64,000 bases of DNA from NCBI RefSeq assembly GCF_004005845.1, contig NZ_SADE01000003.1:558001-622000 (forward strand), given 5' to 3'. The notes under the pieces are model-generated. The model saw nothing but the letters and a program-made list of their open reading frames with translations. It had not been told where the DNA came from and did no database searches. Every line of letters starts with the position of its first letter. The first letter of the stretch is position 1. A program made the position numbers and the translations under genes. Of the stretch, positions 18,273-27,230 are shown in pieces. Origin of the DNA: Hwanghaeella grinnelliae (lineage in GTDB: Bacteria; Pseudomonadota; Alphaproteobacteria; UBA8366; Aestuariispiraceae).

Positions 18273-18785
18273 TCAGGACCCTTGGGCCCGGTTGAAGTCA
18301 ACTTCGTCGCGCGACAAATCGAACCCCATGAAGATCAGGAATTCATTGCCTTCCTGACTCTCGGTCTTCGGAATGTCGACTTTCAGCCGCTCGAAAAAGG
18401 TGACGCGGGACCGGTTGCCGGAAAAATCGACGGTGCCCGCAACGCTGCGCCGGCTCAAAATATTCCGCTTTCGATCGGTGACGGCGACGAAAAACGAGAA
18501 TTTCCCCTGCTGAACATTAGAGGCGGGCCCTTGGCGGGCGGTAATCTTCACCAATGCCGCGACCTGGACCTCGTCATCACTGACGGAACATTCGCCGCGC
18601 ACTTCCTCGAACTGCGCCTCCATCACCACATCGGTGATGTCGCGTCCGTCGCCCGGGCCGAACCGGGTCAAGTTCCCGGTTTCGGACGGCACACGCACAT
18701 CCGGACACCGGACAATTTCCTGTGTGGAACCGCAGGCCGAAAGCAGCAGCAAGCCAGCCACGGCAATGAAGAAACGCATTTTCAT
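18273..18785 (-). CDS. Putative lipoprotein, 170 aa
   Basis: Signal peptide with lipobox LLLLSACG (Cys about 18), so probably lipid-anchored in the cell envelope. The mature part is beta-rich, with no catalytic motif I recognise. It contains the stretch CPDVRVPSETGNLTRFGPGD and a region consistent with an immunoglobulin-like or pilus-assembly-like beta fold. Similar short lipoproteins occur in other alphaproteobacteria. It stands alone, 18 bp downstream of the CDGSH gene on the same strand, so the two may be cotranscribed. Function unknown. Confidence 0.8.
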   Translation of the reverse strand: MKMRFFIAVAGLLLLSACGSTQEIVRCPDVRVPSETGNLTRFGPGDGRDITDVVMEAQFEEVRGECSVSDDEVQVAALVKITARQGPASNVQQGKFSFFVAVTDRKRNILSRRSVAGTVDFSGNRSRVTFFERLKVDIPKTESQEGNEFLIFMGFDLSRDEVDFNRAQGS

Positions 18786-18803
18786 GTTGTTCAGCAGCCG
18801 ATC

Positions 18804-19043
18804 CTAAAGCTTCGCATGGGCGCCGTCACAGAGCGGCTGCCGTGCTGTATGCTTACAACCGCAAAAAAAGACAGTCCGGTCCTTTTCGGCGGTGTATTTG
18901 ACGGGTGAAAACTCCGTCCCGGCGTGGCTTCCGTCGCAAAACGGCTGTTTGCCGGACTTTCCGCACGCACACCAGTAGTATGATTTCCCTTCCTTCACGT
19001 CCGTTGAGAAGGGTTGCTTGGCGGCAATGACAGGTTCACTCAT
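18804..19043 (-). CDS. Tandem CDGSH-type iron-sulfur protein
   Basis: 79 residues. Two complete CDGSH motifs (C-X-C-X2-S/T-X3-P-X-C-D-G-S/A-H) are visible: CACGKSGKQPFCDGSH and CGCKHTARQPLCDGAH. Each should hold a [2Fe-2S] cluster with 3-Cys/1-His ligation. I start at ATG 19043 (MSEPVIAAKQPF). The open frame runs further upstream but there it is antisense to ispH. Family roles are in redox or iron-sulfur handling; no specific partner is known. Divergent from ispH, itself a [4Fe-4S] enzyme. Confidence 0.92.
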   Translation of the reverse strand: MSEPVIAAKQPFSTDVKEGKSYYWCACGKSGKQPFCDGSHAGTEFSPVKYTAEKDRTVFFCGCKHTARQPLCDGAHAKL

Positions 19044-19193
19044 TTCCTTGGTTCCTCTACCTGCCTTCGGACCGGGTTTCGTCCCTTTGTCCTGCACAGG
19101 CCCCCGGTTGTAAAGGATTTGAGCGCAGTCTAAAGAATGGCCAGCAGAGGAACAAGAACGGGCTTGCGGGTTACGCCGGTCCGGTTGGACCGA

Positions 19194-20153
19194 ATGGAGA
19201 ATGCAGTGGCCACGCCACGGGAATTGAGGATATTGCTGGCCGGCCCGCGCGGTTTTTGCGCTGGCGTCGACCGTGCGGTGCTGATCGTCGAAAAGGCGTT
19301 GGAGCGGTTCGGCGCCCCCGTTTTCGTGCGCCACGAGATTGTCCACAACCGGTTCGTCGTAGAATCCCTGGAAGCCAAGGGCGCCGTCTTCGTCGATGAA
19401 CTGGACCAAGCGCCGGACGACCGCCCGATCGTCTTCTCGGCGCATGGTGTTCCCAAATCCGTTCCCAGCGAAGCACAGCGCCGCAACATGATCTATGTGG
19501 ACGCCACCTGCCCCCTGGTTTCGAAAGTTCATCGGGAAGCTGAGCGCCACCATCGCGAAGGCCGTCACGTGGTGTTGATCGGCCATGAAGGCCACCCGGA
19601 AGTCGTGGGCACCATGGGCCAATTGCCGGAAGGCGCGATGACCCTGGTCGAAACCGTATCGGATGTCGCGAAACTGGATTTCGACGATACCACAACACTG
19701 GCCCATGCCACGCAGACGACCCTATCGGTCGACGAGACCGCCGGGATTCTGGCGGCTTTGCGCGACCGTTATCCGGACATCCAGGGCCCCAAGAAAGAGG
19801 ATATCTGCTACGCCACCACCAATCGCCAGGCCGCCGCCAAGAAGGTTGCCCAGCAGGCCGACGCGGTTTTCGTGATCGGGGCGCCGAATTCCTCTAACTC
19901 CAAACGTCTCGTCGATGTCGCTCACCAAGCCGGCTGCCCGAAAGCGCAGTTGATTCAGCGTGCCAATGACATCGATTGGAGCTATCTCGACGGGGTTGGA
20001 ACCTTGGGGATTACGGCGGGCGCATCCGCACCGGAAGTCCTGGTAACCGAAGTCATCGAGGCCTGCGGCAAGCATTTCGACGTTACCGTCGAAGAGGTGG
20101 TAACGGCCGTCGAAGACGTGGAGTTCAAGCTCCCCCGCGTCCTGGTCGCATAA
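19194..20153 (+). CDS. ispH: 4-hydroxy-3-methylbut-2-enyl diphosphate reductase
   Basis: 319 residues. Last step of the MEP isoprenoid pathway, giving IPP and DMAPP. The three cluster cysteines are in [23 protein letters not shown] and [11 protein letters not shown], and the proton-donor region [13 protein letters not shown] is present. I choose ATG 19194 ([14 protein letters not shown]), which leaves the usual short lead-in before the first motif; an in-frame ATG at 19137 adds 19 residues and cannot be excluded. Head of the ispH-thrB-rnhA cluster common in alphaproteobacteria. Confidence 0.96.
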   Translation: MENAVATPRELRILLAGPRGFCAGVDRAVLIVEKALERFGAPVFVRHEIVHNRFVVESLEAKGAVFVDELDQAPDDRPIVFSAHGVPKSVPSEAQRRNMIYVDATCPLVSKVHREAERHHREGRHVVLIGHEGHPEVVGTMGQLPEGAMTLVETVSDVAKLDFDDTTTLAHATQTTLSVDETAGILAALRDRYPDIQGPKKEDICYATTNRQAAAKKVAQQADAVFVIGAPNSSNSKRLVDVAHQAGCPKAQLIQRANDIDWSYLDGVGTLGITAGASAPEVLVTEVIEACGKHFDVTVEEVVTAVEDVEFKLPRVLVA

Positions 20154-20174
20154 CCGGGAAAGGCGGCACTCTTT

Positions 20175-21155
20175 ATGGCGGTTTATACGGAAGTCAGCGA
20201 CGAGGACCTGGTCGAGTTCATTGCCCAGTACGATATTGGCGAAGTCGTGTCCTGCAAGGGCATCGCAGAGGGTGTAGAGAATTCGAATTATCTGCTGCAC
20301 ACCACCAAAAGCGCCTACATTCTGACCCTTTATGAGAAGCGGGTCCGTGAAGAAGACCTGCCTTTCTTCTTGGGCCTGATGGAACACCTTGCCAACAAAG
20401 GCATCCCCTGTCCGCAGCCTCTGACGGCCATGGATGGCAAAGCCCTGCGCCAGCTATGCGGCCGCCCGGCGGCCCTGACAACATTTCTGGAAGGCATGTG
20501 GCCGCGGAAGATCCAACCATTCCATTGCGAGCAGCTGGGGCGGGCCCTGGCCAACTTTCATCGCGCCGGCAGTGACTACGACCTGTTCCGGGCCAACAGC
20601 CTGTCCCTGGACAGCTGGCGGCCGCAATTCGAGCAATGCCGGGCCCGGGCCCATGAAGTGCATCCGCAATTAACCGACACGCTGGCGCGAGAAGTCGATT
20701 TTCTGGAAACCAATTGGCCGCGCGACCTGCCTTTCGGCGTCTGTCATGCGGATCTATTCCCGGACAACGTCTTCTTCATCGGCAAAGAGCTTTCCGGCTT
20801 GATCGATTTCTACTTCGCCTGCAACGACGCCTTGGCCTATGACCTGATCGTCTGCATGAACGCCTGGTGTTTCGAACGGGACGGCAGCTTCAACGTTACC
20901 AAGGCCCGGATGCTTCTATCCGCTTACGCAAAAGAACGGCCCTTGTCGCAGGAAGAGTTGAATGCCCTTCCCATCCTGGCGCGCGGAGCGGCTGTCCGCT
21001 TCCTGTTGACGCGCCTGTATGACTGGCTGAACCACCCGGAAGGGGCTTTCGTGAAACCGAAAGACCCGCTGGAGTACCTGACGATTTTAAGTTTCCATCA
21101 GTCGGTCGGCGATGTCGGCGCCTATGGTTTGGATAAAGGGGCGCTGCATGGCTGA
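20175..21155 (+). CDS. thrB: Homoserine kinase (ThrB, aminoglycoside-phosphotransferase fold)
   Basis: 326 residues. Phosphorylates homoserine, the step before threonine synthase (thrC lies at 27.2-28.6 kb). It is the APH-like ThrB form of alphaproteobacteria, not the GHMP form of E. coli. The N-terminus [16 protein letters not shown] and ENSNYLLHT match it, and the Brenner-type catalytic loop is [13 protein letters not shown] with metal-binding IDFYFACND. It follows ispH by 21 bp and overlaps rnhA by 8 bp. Confidence 0.95.
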   Translation: MAVYTEVSDEDLVEFIAQYDIGEVVSCKGIAEGVENSNYLLHTTKSAYILTLYEKRVREEDLPFFLGLMEHLANKGIPCPQPLTAMDGKALRQLCGRPAALTTFLEGMWPRKIQPFHCEQLGRALANFHRAGSDYDLFRANSLSLDSWRPQFEQCRARAHEVHPQLTDTLAREVDFLETNWPRDLPFGVCHADLFPDNVFFIGKELSGLIDFYFACNDALAYDLIVCMNAWCFERDGSFNVTKARMLLSAYAKERPLSQEELNALPILARGAAVRFLLTRLYDWLNHPEGAFVKPKDPLEYLTILSFHQSVGDVGAYGLDKGALHG

Positions 21156-21603
21156 CGAACAAGATAACGGCAGCGGAAATGTCGTTGAAATCTTCACCGA
21201 CGGTGCGTGCTCGGGCAATCCGGGGCCGGGCGGCTGGGGGGTGGTGATGCGCTGGCGCGGCAAGGAACGGGAATTGTCCGGCGGTGAGAAGGAAACCACC
21301 AATAACCGCATGGAACTGATGGCCGCGATCGTGGCGCTGGAAACGCTGAAGCGCCCGATGGATGTGGTGCTGACGACCGACAGCACCTATGTCCGTGACG
21401 GAATCACCAAATGGATTCACGGCTGGCGCCGAAACGGATGGAAGACCGCGGCCAAGAAACCCGTGAAGAACGCGGACCTGTGGCAACGCCTGGAACAAGC
21501 GATCAAATCGCATACGATCGAATGGAAATGGGTCAAGGGCCATGCCGGGCATGACGAAAACGAGCGGGCGGACGCCTTGGCCCGGGACGGCATCCCCTTC
21601 TGA
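21148..21603 (+). CDS. rnhA: Ribonuclease HI
   Basis: 151 residues, normal for RNase HI. Degrades the RNA strand of RNA-DNA hybrids. The acidic active site is visible as [31 protein letters not shown] and [14 protein letters not shown] 21148 lies inside the end of thrB, so translation is probably coupled. An in-frame upstream start would lie deeper in thrB and add non-family residues. A strong terminator follows about 40 bp after the stop. Confidence 0.97.
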   Translation: MADEQDNGSGNVVEIFTDGACSGNPGPGGWGVVMRWRGKERELSGGEKETTNNRMELMAAIVALETLKRPMDVVLTTDSTYVRDGITKWIHGWRRNGWKTAAKKPVKNADLWQRLEQAIKSHTIEWKWVKGHAGHDENERADALARDGIPF

Positions 21604-21643
21604 CCGGTTTGCGACCGTTGGATCAAACGCGGATTTCACAAAC

Positions 21644-21678
21644 AAAAAAACCCCCGCCGAAGCGGGGGTTTGTTCTTT
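21644..21678. terminator. Bidirectional Rho-independent terminator
   Basis: CCCCCGC (21651-21657), loop CGAA, GCGGGGG (21662-21668), extended by flanking AA/TT pairs, with an A-run on the 5' side and TTTGTTCTTT on the 3' side. It serves rnhA (plus) and the convergent peroxiredoxin gene (minus). Confidence 0.93.
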
Positions 21679-21695
21679 AGCGGCTAACAAGTCCC

Positions 21696-22175
21696 TTAAA
21701 GGGCCTTGATGATCGCCTCGGCTGAAGAGACTTCGAACGCGCCCGGCTCTTCGATCGCCAGATGCGTGACGACGCCGTCATCCGCGATGATCGCGAACCG
21801 CTGGCCACGGGTTCCAAGACCGGCCGCCTCGAGATCCAGAGACAGACCGAGAGCCTTCGTATAAGCCGCACTGCCATCAGCCAGCATGGTCACATTATCG
21901 CCGACATTCTGGTCCTTGCCCCAAGCACCCATAACGAAAGCATCGTTGACGGCAAGGCACATCACTTCATCGACGCCCTTCGCCTTGATTTCATCGATCT
22001 TGTCGACGAAGCCCGGCAGATGCTTTGCAGAACAGGTCGGGGTGAAAGCACCGGGAACGGAGAAGATCACAACCTTCTTGCCCGCCAGCTTGCTTGCCAT
22101 ATCGACCGCTTCCGGACCATCCGCACCCATCGTCTTGAGACCTTCGGTCGGCAGTTTTTCGCCTACTGCAATCAT
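21696..22175 (-). CDS. Peroxiredoxin, Prx5 type
   Basis: 159-160 residues. Reduces hydrogen peroxide and organic peroxides using thiols. The peroxidatic cysteine is Cys48 in VPGAFTPTCSAKHLPGF, the signature of the Prx5/glutaredoxin-dependent group. Later blocks VNDAFVMGAWGKDQ and LGLSLDLEAAGLGTRGQRFA are also family-typical. ATG 22175 (MIAVGEKLP) is preceded by GAGAGGG; the open frame upstream adds 21 non-family residues. Single gene ending at the shared terminator. Confidence 0.95.
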   Translation of the reverse strand: MIAVGEKLPTEGLKTMGADGPEAVDMASKLAGKKVVIFSVPGAFTPTCSAKHLPGFVDKIDEIKAKGVDEVMCLAVNDAFVMGAWGKDQNVGDNVTMLADGSAAYTKALGLSLDLEAAGLGTRGQRFAIIADDGVVTHLAIEEPGAFEVSSAEAIIKAL

Positions 22176-22334
22176 GATATTTTCCCTCTCCCAGTTTGCT
22201 GAAGTCCCCGGCAGCGACGTAAGCCCACCGGAAACCAATGCGCGGATTGACTATCACGGTCCTATGTAAAGCGTTCCGCTAAGGTTTCCAGTGTTTTGTG
22301 TCGAAAGAGCCCAACGAGGGGGCCGACACAGGAT

Positions 22335-24470
22335 CTAACGGCGGGCCAGAACCGACCCCTGTGCCGCTGTTTCCACCGCAGCTAGGACGTCAGATTCGCT
22401 CAGCAGTTCGGGTAACGGGATTCCCTGCTCGGCACCTGGGCCATAAACCACGTTGAAGGGAATGCCGTACCGCCCGAAACTTGCCAGAAAATCCGCAATT
22501 GCGGAGTTGGGACGCGTCCAATCGGCCCGCATCGCCACCATCCCGTCGGCCCCGAGGAGTTCCGAAACCGCACCTGCCTGAAGCACGCGTTTCTTGTTGA
22601 ACTGACAGGTGATGCACCAGTCAGCGGTGACATCGACGAAGACGACCTTTCCTTCAGACACATGCCGTGCAATCGCCGACGTGTCGAATTGCGCCCAACC
22701 GATATCGACCGCGGTTTTCTGCGCCGTCGGTCCACTGTCACGGACCACTGGCGCGATGACGGCCGCAATCCCCAGAAAAACGGAGAGCGGCATGGCCATG
22801 CGGCCTAATCGGGAGGTTTCCAGTCGCTTGGTCGCCGGGATAACCGCCGCCAGAACGGCGAGCGCGACGACGACGGCCACGGTTTCGCCGCCGGCAATCG
22901 CGCTCATCACGTAGGCAAGCCACACGGCGGTTCCCGCCAGGGCGAAGCCCAGAACCCATTTGAGCTTTATCATCCAGGCACCCGGCCGCGGCAGAGACGT
23001 CGCCAAACCAGGAAATGCGGCGACGACCAGATAAGGCCCCGCCAAACCGACACCCAGGGCAGCAAATACCGCCAGAATCTCGAAACTGCCCCGGCTCAGG
23101 GCAAATCCGACGGCCGTTCCCAAGAAGGGCGCAGAACAGGGCGTGGCCAGCATTGCAGCGAAAGCGCCGGTTAAGAAATGACCGAGCACGCCCTTGTGCT
23201 CCCCGGCCGAATATCCGGCATCGGCAACGAAACGCGGTAGCGAGAATTCGAACAGGCCCCACATATTCGCGGCGAAAAGCGTCAGTATGACGATCATGAA
23301 GGCCAGAAAAGCAGGTTGCTGGAACTGAATGCCCCAACCGATCGTCTCGCCCGCAGATTTCAGCGCAATCAAGACCGCCGCCAAAGCCAGGAACATGGTC
23401 AGAATGCCGAGGGAGGCCGCGACGAATCCCCGGCGCACATCACGTTTTTCACCCCCGCCATGACTAGCGACAGACAGGAGCTTGATGGACAGAACCGGCA
23501 GGACGCAGGGCATAAGGTTCAGGATAAGCCCGCCTAGCAGGGCAAGAAGCAGCACCGGCAGCAAGGCGGAAAAGGAAACCCCGCCCCCCGCAAACAATCC
23601 GGTCCCTATAGTGGGCGTGACCGTGACTTCCGCGCTTCGCTGGCCATCGACAACGGTCAAGGTCAGGGCTTGCCGCGACAGCGCGTCGGGCGCCGCCCCG
23701 CCGCCTTTCAAGGTCAGGTGGGCCAGTTTACCGCCGTCCGACAAGGAAACTTCAGGCTTGCCGAAGAATACCCCGATCGGTCCTTCCACGAACAGGTCCG
23801 GCGAATTCATAGCCTCGGACCCAGCCAGGTCCACCTGAAGCGAAAGGTCGTCCTCAGTCCCCGAAACCGCCGCCCGTTCGATCGTAAGTCCCGCGGCTTC
23901 GGGCGCTCCCGGTACCAGGGAGGCATATTTGCCAATGGCGTGCACTTTCGCAGACGGCTTGGCAGGGCCTGCCGGCACGTCGATGGAAACCAGCGCTTCG
24001 CCGGGAATGCAGATATCGCTGCAAACGAGATAGTCGACCTTGCCGGACAAACCGATCGGTTCGCCAGGGTTCACTGCGCTGACCTGTAGTGGAAAGATCA
24101 CTTCCCCAGAATAGCCATAGGTCTGCAGACCGAAAATTTCGAAACGGTGCGGCGCCGGCCACTGCATGTCGACCGAAGCGACGTTCTTGGACCCGGCCCA
24201 GTCGGGTTTCGGCGGGAAACCGGCATCGCCGGGCGAACGCCAGTAGATTTTCCAGCCCTCTTTCATCTGGAATTCCAGGCCCAGGGCGACGGTTCCATCG
24301 TCACCCGTACCCGTCACGGCGGAGACGAGCCGGACGGAAGAATGATCCGTATCCGACCATGCGCCGGTCATCGCATTCGCATTGCCGCCAATGCCAAGTC
24401 CGGTGAGCACCAAAATACAAGCCACAAGGGCGAACATCGTCTGTTTCGACAGAAAAGAAGGCACCGTCAT
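22335..24470 (-). CDS. Protein-disulfide reductase, DsbD/ScsB type
   Basis: 711 residues in three parts, carrying electrons from cytoplasmic thioredoxin to the periplasm. After a signal peptide (about 1-33), the N-terminal periplasmic region (about 35-290) has the cysteine pair CSDIC of ScsB-like proteins. The membrane core has about eight helices with redox cysteines in LMPCVLPVLSIK and TPCSAPFLGTAVG. The C-terminal thioredoxin domain has DVTADWCITCQFNKK. The large N-terminal domain resembles ScsB more than classical DsbD. Single gene; the periplasmic partner is not identified here, though a DsbA-like protein ends at base 109. Confidence 0.92.
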   Translation of the reverse strand: MTVPSFLSKQTMFALVACILVLTGLGIGGNANAMTGAWSDTDHSSVRLVSAVTGTGDDGTVALGLEFQMKEGWKIYWRSPGDAGFPPKPDWAGSKNVASVDMQWPAPHRFEIFGLQTYGYSGEVIFPLQVSAVNPGEPIGLSGKVDYLVCSDICIPGEALVSIDVPAGPAKPSAKVHAIGKYASLVPGAPEAAGLTIERAAVSGTEDDLSLQVDLAGSEAMNSPDLFVEGPIGVFFGKPEVSLSDGGKLAHLTLKGGGAAPDALSRQALTLTVVDGQRSAEVTVTPTIGTGLFAGGGVSFSALLPVLLLALLGGLILNLMPCVLPVLSIKLLSVASHGGGEKRDVRRGFVAASLGILTMFLALAAVLIALKSAGETIGWGIQFQQPAFLAFMIVILTLFAANMWGLFEFSLPRFVADAGYSAGEHKGVLGHFLTGAFAAMLATPCSAPFLGTAVGFALSRGSFEILAVFAALGVGLAGPYLVVAAFPGLATSLPRPGAWMIKLKWVLGFALAGTAVWLAYVMSAIAGGETVAVVVALAVLAAVIPATKRLETSRLGRMAMPLSVFLGIAAVIAPVVRDSGPTAQKTAVDIGWAQFDTSAIARHVSEGKVVFVDVTADWCITCQFNKKRVLQAGAVSELLGADGMVAMRADWTRPNSAIADFLASFGRYGIPFNVVYGPGAEQGIPLPELLSESDVLAAVETAAQGSVLARR

Positions 24471-24747
24471 TTAACCTTATCGCCCGCACAAAGCACCGCG
24501 CAGGCAGTTGAATCCGTATCTGGCCACCATGGGCCCGCATTCCATGAAACATAGCTATTTTGCGGGATATTAACAGCGGATGCGGCCCTACGTCCCATCA
24601 AGGAATGTCACATGTTTGTGGCTGTTGAAGGACGGCGATATGCCTGATAGGCCTTGGCCGACCCCTTCGGGATGGGGAACGCGCTCTGGCTTCTATCGAG
24701 AAGTTGCTGATACACTCATCCTATTGGCTTTATTGGACCCGTTGCCC

Positions 24748-25323
24748 ATGCTGCGAGAACGTAATTTTTCAGGATACCTTAGCGGTCAATTGCTGGTCGC
24801 CATGCCGTCGATGACCGATCCCCGTTTCGAGCGCAGCGTTATCTATATGTGCATCCACAATGAAGATGGCGCGATGGGGCTGGTTCTGAACAAATTGATG
24901 GATTCGCTGACATTCGGCGAATTGCTGGAACAATTGAACATCACAACAAGCCGTGCCGATGACAATCTGCGGATTCATTTCGGTGGACCGGTGGAAACCG
25001 GACGCGGTTTCGTCCTCCATTCTTCGGACTATGCCGGCGAGGGAACCGTGACGATGGAAAACGGCGTGGGTCTGACCGCGACGGTGGATATCCTGCGGGA
25101 CATTGCGGAAGGCCAAGGGCCGCGGGAAAGTATGTTGGCGTTGGGATATGCCGGTTGGGGCCCGGGACAGTTGGATGACGAGATCCACCAGAATGCCTGG
25201 CTTAATGTGCCCGCGGACGACGAACTTGTTTTCGACGACCTGCTGGATACCAAGTGGGAACGTTCGATTGCAAAGCTTGGGATCGACCTAAGCCTTCTGT
25301 CTGGTGATGCCGGTCACGCCTGA
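24748..25323 (+). CDS. YqgE/AlgH family protein (UPF0301)
   Basis: 191 residues. The family blocks are clear: YLSGQLLVAMPSMTDPRFERSV, GAMGLVLNK, HFGGPVETGRGFVLHS and ALGYAGWGPGQLDDE. The molecular function of the family is not established, despite the historical link of AlgH to alginate regulation. I take ATG 24748 (MLRERNFSG), near the family's usual N-terminus. An open frame reaches 24580, but its extra 56 residues are not family-like. The 277-bp region between dsbD and this gene (24471-24747) holds the divergent promoters and no recognised element. Confidence 0.9.
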   Translation: MLRERNFSGYLSGQLLVAMPSMTDPRFERSVIYMCIHNEDGAMGLVLNKLMDSLTFGELLEQLNITTSRADDNLRIHFGGPVETGRGFVLHSSDYAGEGTVTMENGVGLTATVDILRDIAEGQGPRESMLALGYAGWGPGQLDDEIHQNAWLNVPADDELVFDDLLDTKWERSIAKLGIDLSLLSGDAGHA

Positions 25324-25357
25324 TTGGCGGGCAACCTGACCTTCCAGGAACTCTGCT

Positions 25358-25960
25358 TTACGATTTCGGCCGCGGCAGTATGGGGCGCACGTCCTGCCGC
25401 AAAATCGCGAACGTATCGTGATCCTGCCATTTGCCGGCGATACAAAGATACTGGCGAGCCCGCCCTTCGCCCCTGAACCCGCTTTTTTCCAGAAGCCGCT
25501 TGCTGGGGATATTATCGACGAGGCAAGCCGCTTCCACCCGATGCAAGTCAAGGTTCCGGAAACAAAAGTCCAAGCAAAGCTGGACCCCCTCGAACATATA
25601 GCCGTTCCGTTGATGCGGCTCGCCGATCCAATAGCCGATATTCCCCGCTTGGATGACACCGCGCCTGACATTCGTCACGGTAATCCCGCCAAGCAGGGAA
25701 TCGTCCCGCCGCGAAAAGATGAAAAAGGCATAGCCGATATTCGCCTGCCAATCCGCATGCGCGCGGCGTATCCGCCTGCGATAAGCGGCGGGCGTCAGTG
25801 CGTCCCGCGGCCAGGCTGGTTCATAGGGCTCCAGGAAGCTTCGGCTGACCCGGCGCAGGTCCAACCACGCCCGCTGATCCGACGTCGCGGGCGGCCGGAT
25901 ATAGACCCGTGGTCCCATCAATTTCAAAGAAGGGAATTTCGGCCGGAAAAAATCGAACAT
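25358..25960 (-). CDS. GNAT acetyltransferase, RimJ/RimL-like
   Basis: 200 residues. It has the layout of ribosomal-protein N-acetyltransferases: YIRPPATSDQRAWLDLR at the start, LLGGITVTNV, the IGYWIGEPHQRNGY strand-helix containing the acetyl-CoA loop, then VEAACLVDNIPSKRLLEKSGFRGEG. ATG 25960 has GAGGG just upstream and follows the M16 peptidase stop by 7 bp, so it is the last gene of the thrC-M16 unit. Substrate unknown; this SURF1-thrC-M16-acetyltransferase order is conserved in many alphaproteobacteria. Confidence 0.9.
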   Translation of the reverse strand: MFDFFRPKFPSLKLMGPRVYIRPPATSDQRAWLDLRRVSRSFLEPYEPAWPRDALTPAAYRRRIRRAHADWQANIGYAFFIFSRRDDSLLGGITVTNVRRGVIQAGNIGYWIGEPHQRNGYMFEGVQLCLDFCFRNLDLHRVEAACLVDNIPSKRLLEKSGFRGEGRARQYLCIAGKWQDHDTFAILRQDVRPILPRPKS

Positions 25961-25967
25961 GACGCCC

Positions 25968-27230
25968 TCAGGCAGCGAGCCGCCCGCGAACCCCGTCGTA
26001 GGATTCCAGGTATCCGACGGGCCCAATTCCCGCCAAAGTCAACGGTCCGGAGAATATTTTGCGTGCTAAGGCCGCCATGTCGTCCACCGTCAAGTCATCG
26101 ATCCGGGCGATCTGTTCCTCCACCGGGACCGGGTGGCCGACCAACAGCATTTGGTTCCCCAATTGCTCCGCGCGCGCCGCAGTGCTTTCCAGCGCCATGA
26201 CCGTACTGGATTTGATCTGCGCCTTGGCCCGTCTCAACTCCTCCTCCGAAATCGTCCCCGGCAGCTTGAGAATTTCCTCGCAGATGACGGGAACCAGTTC
26301 CGCCGTTTCCTTTTCCCCCGTGCCGGCATAGATGCCGAACAGGCCAGCGTCGGAGAACACGGAAGAAAAGGAATAGATTGAATAGACCAATCCACGCTTT
26401 TCCCTCACTTCCTGGAAAAGCCGTGAGGACATCCCCCCGCCGAACAATGTCGAGAGGACAGATGCCGCATAATGCTCGTCATCGGCGATGCTGACACCGG
26501 GAAACCCCATCAAAAGATGGACCTGTTCGGACTGTCGGTTCTCGACGAAGCGGCCGCCGGTATAGTTGGCATTCTTCCTCTTCGCGGGTTCGCCCGCCGG
26601 CAGGGAGCCGAAATATTCCCCCGCAAGCTCCATCATTTCCGCATGTGTGATCCGGCCGGCCCCTACAAGGGTCATGTTACCGCCGTAATAACCGCTTTTC
26701 ATGAAATCGGTCAGTTGATCGCGCGTCATCGCAGTTACGGTGTCCGGCCGCCCCAGTGTGGGATAGCCCATCGACTGATCGCCGAACGCGGTTTCCTGGA
26801 AATGGTCGAAAAGGATATCGTCCGGCGTGTCTTGCACCTGCCCTATTTCCTGCAGGATGACAGAGCGTTCCCGCTCCAACTCCTCATCATCGAAGCTGGG
26901 ATTCTGAAGGATGTCAGAAAGCACATCCACCGCAAGCCGCGCATCCTCTTTCAAAAGCTTCAGATAATAGGCGGTGCTCTCGCGGCTGGTATAGGCATTC
27001 ATATGCCCGCCCACCGCCTCGACTTCCTCGGCAATCTGAATGGCCGATCGACGCTCGGTACCTTTGAAAGCCATATGCTCCAGGAAATGCGCCACGCCAT
27101 TGTTGGCCAGGGTTTCGGACCGCGTTCCCGTGCCGACCCAAACACCTATCGAAACCGTCTCAACCGATTGGACCGTATCGGTAACGACCCGCAGGCCGTT
27201 GGGCAGGGTTCCAACTGACGGCACCGTCAT
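25968..27230 (-). CDS. M16 family zinc peptidase (processing-peptidase beta-like)
   Basis: 420 residues with the inverted zinc motif HFLEH at 48-52 and the downstream acidic ligand in the ESTAYYLKLLKED region. It resembles the catalytic beta subunit of mitochondrial processing peptidase and the bacterial single-subunit M16B enzymes. No signal peptide, so cytoplasmic. Other blocks are GGGMSSRLFQEVREKRGLVYSI and RAEQLGNQML. It overlaps thrC by 4 bp. Natural substrates are not known from sequence. Confidence 0.93.
   Translation of the reverse strand: MTVPSVGTLPNGLRVVTDTVQSVETVSIGVWVGTGTRSETLANNGVAHFLEHMAFKGTERRSAIQIAEEVEAVGGHMNAYTSRESTAYYLKLLKEDARLAVDVLSDILQNPSFDDEELERERSVILQEIGQVQDTPDDILFDHFQETAFGDQSMGYPTLGRPDTVTAMTRDQLTDFMKSGYYGGNMTLVGAGRITHAEMMELAGEYFGSLPAGEPAKRKNANYTGGRFVENRQSEQVHLLMGFPGVSIADDEHYAASVLSTLFGGGMSSRLFQEVREKRGLVYSIYSFSSVFSDAGLFGIYAGTGEKETAELVPVICEEILKLPGTISEEELRRAKAQIKSSTVMALESTAARAEQLGNQMLLVGHPVPVEEQIARIDDLTVDDMAALARKIFSGPLTLAGIGPVGYLESYDGVRGRLAA

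Noticed and set aside
19044-19706. Upstream extension of the CDGSH frame (to 300 aa)
   Set aside because: The extra residues are antisense to ispH and the downstream ATG at 19043 gives the normal size for a two-motif CDGSH protein.
24580-24747. 56-residue N-terminal extension of YqgE
   Set aside because: Not family-like and not needed; the usual N-terminus begins near MLRERNFSGYL.
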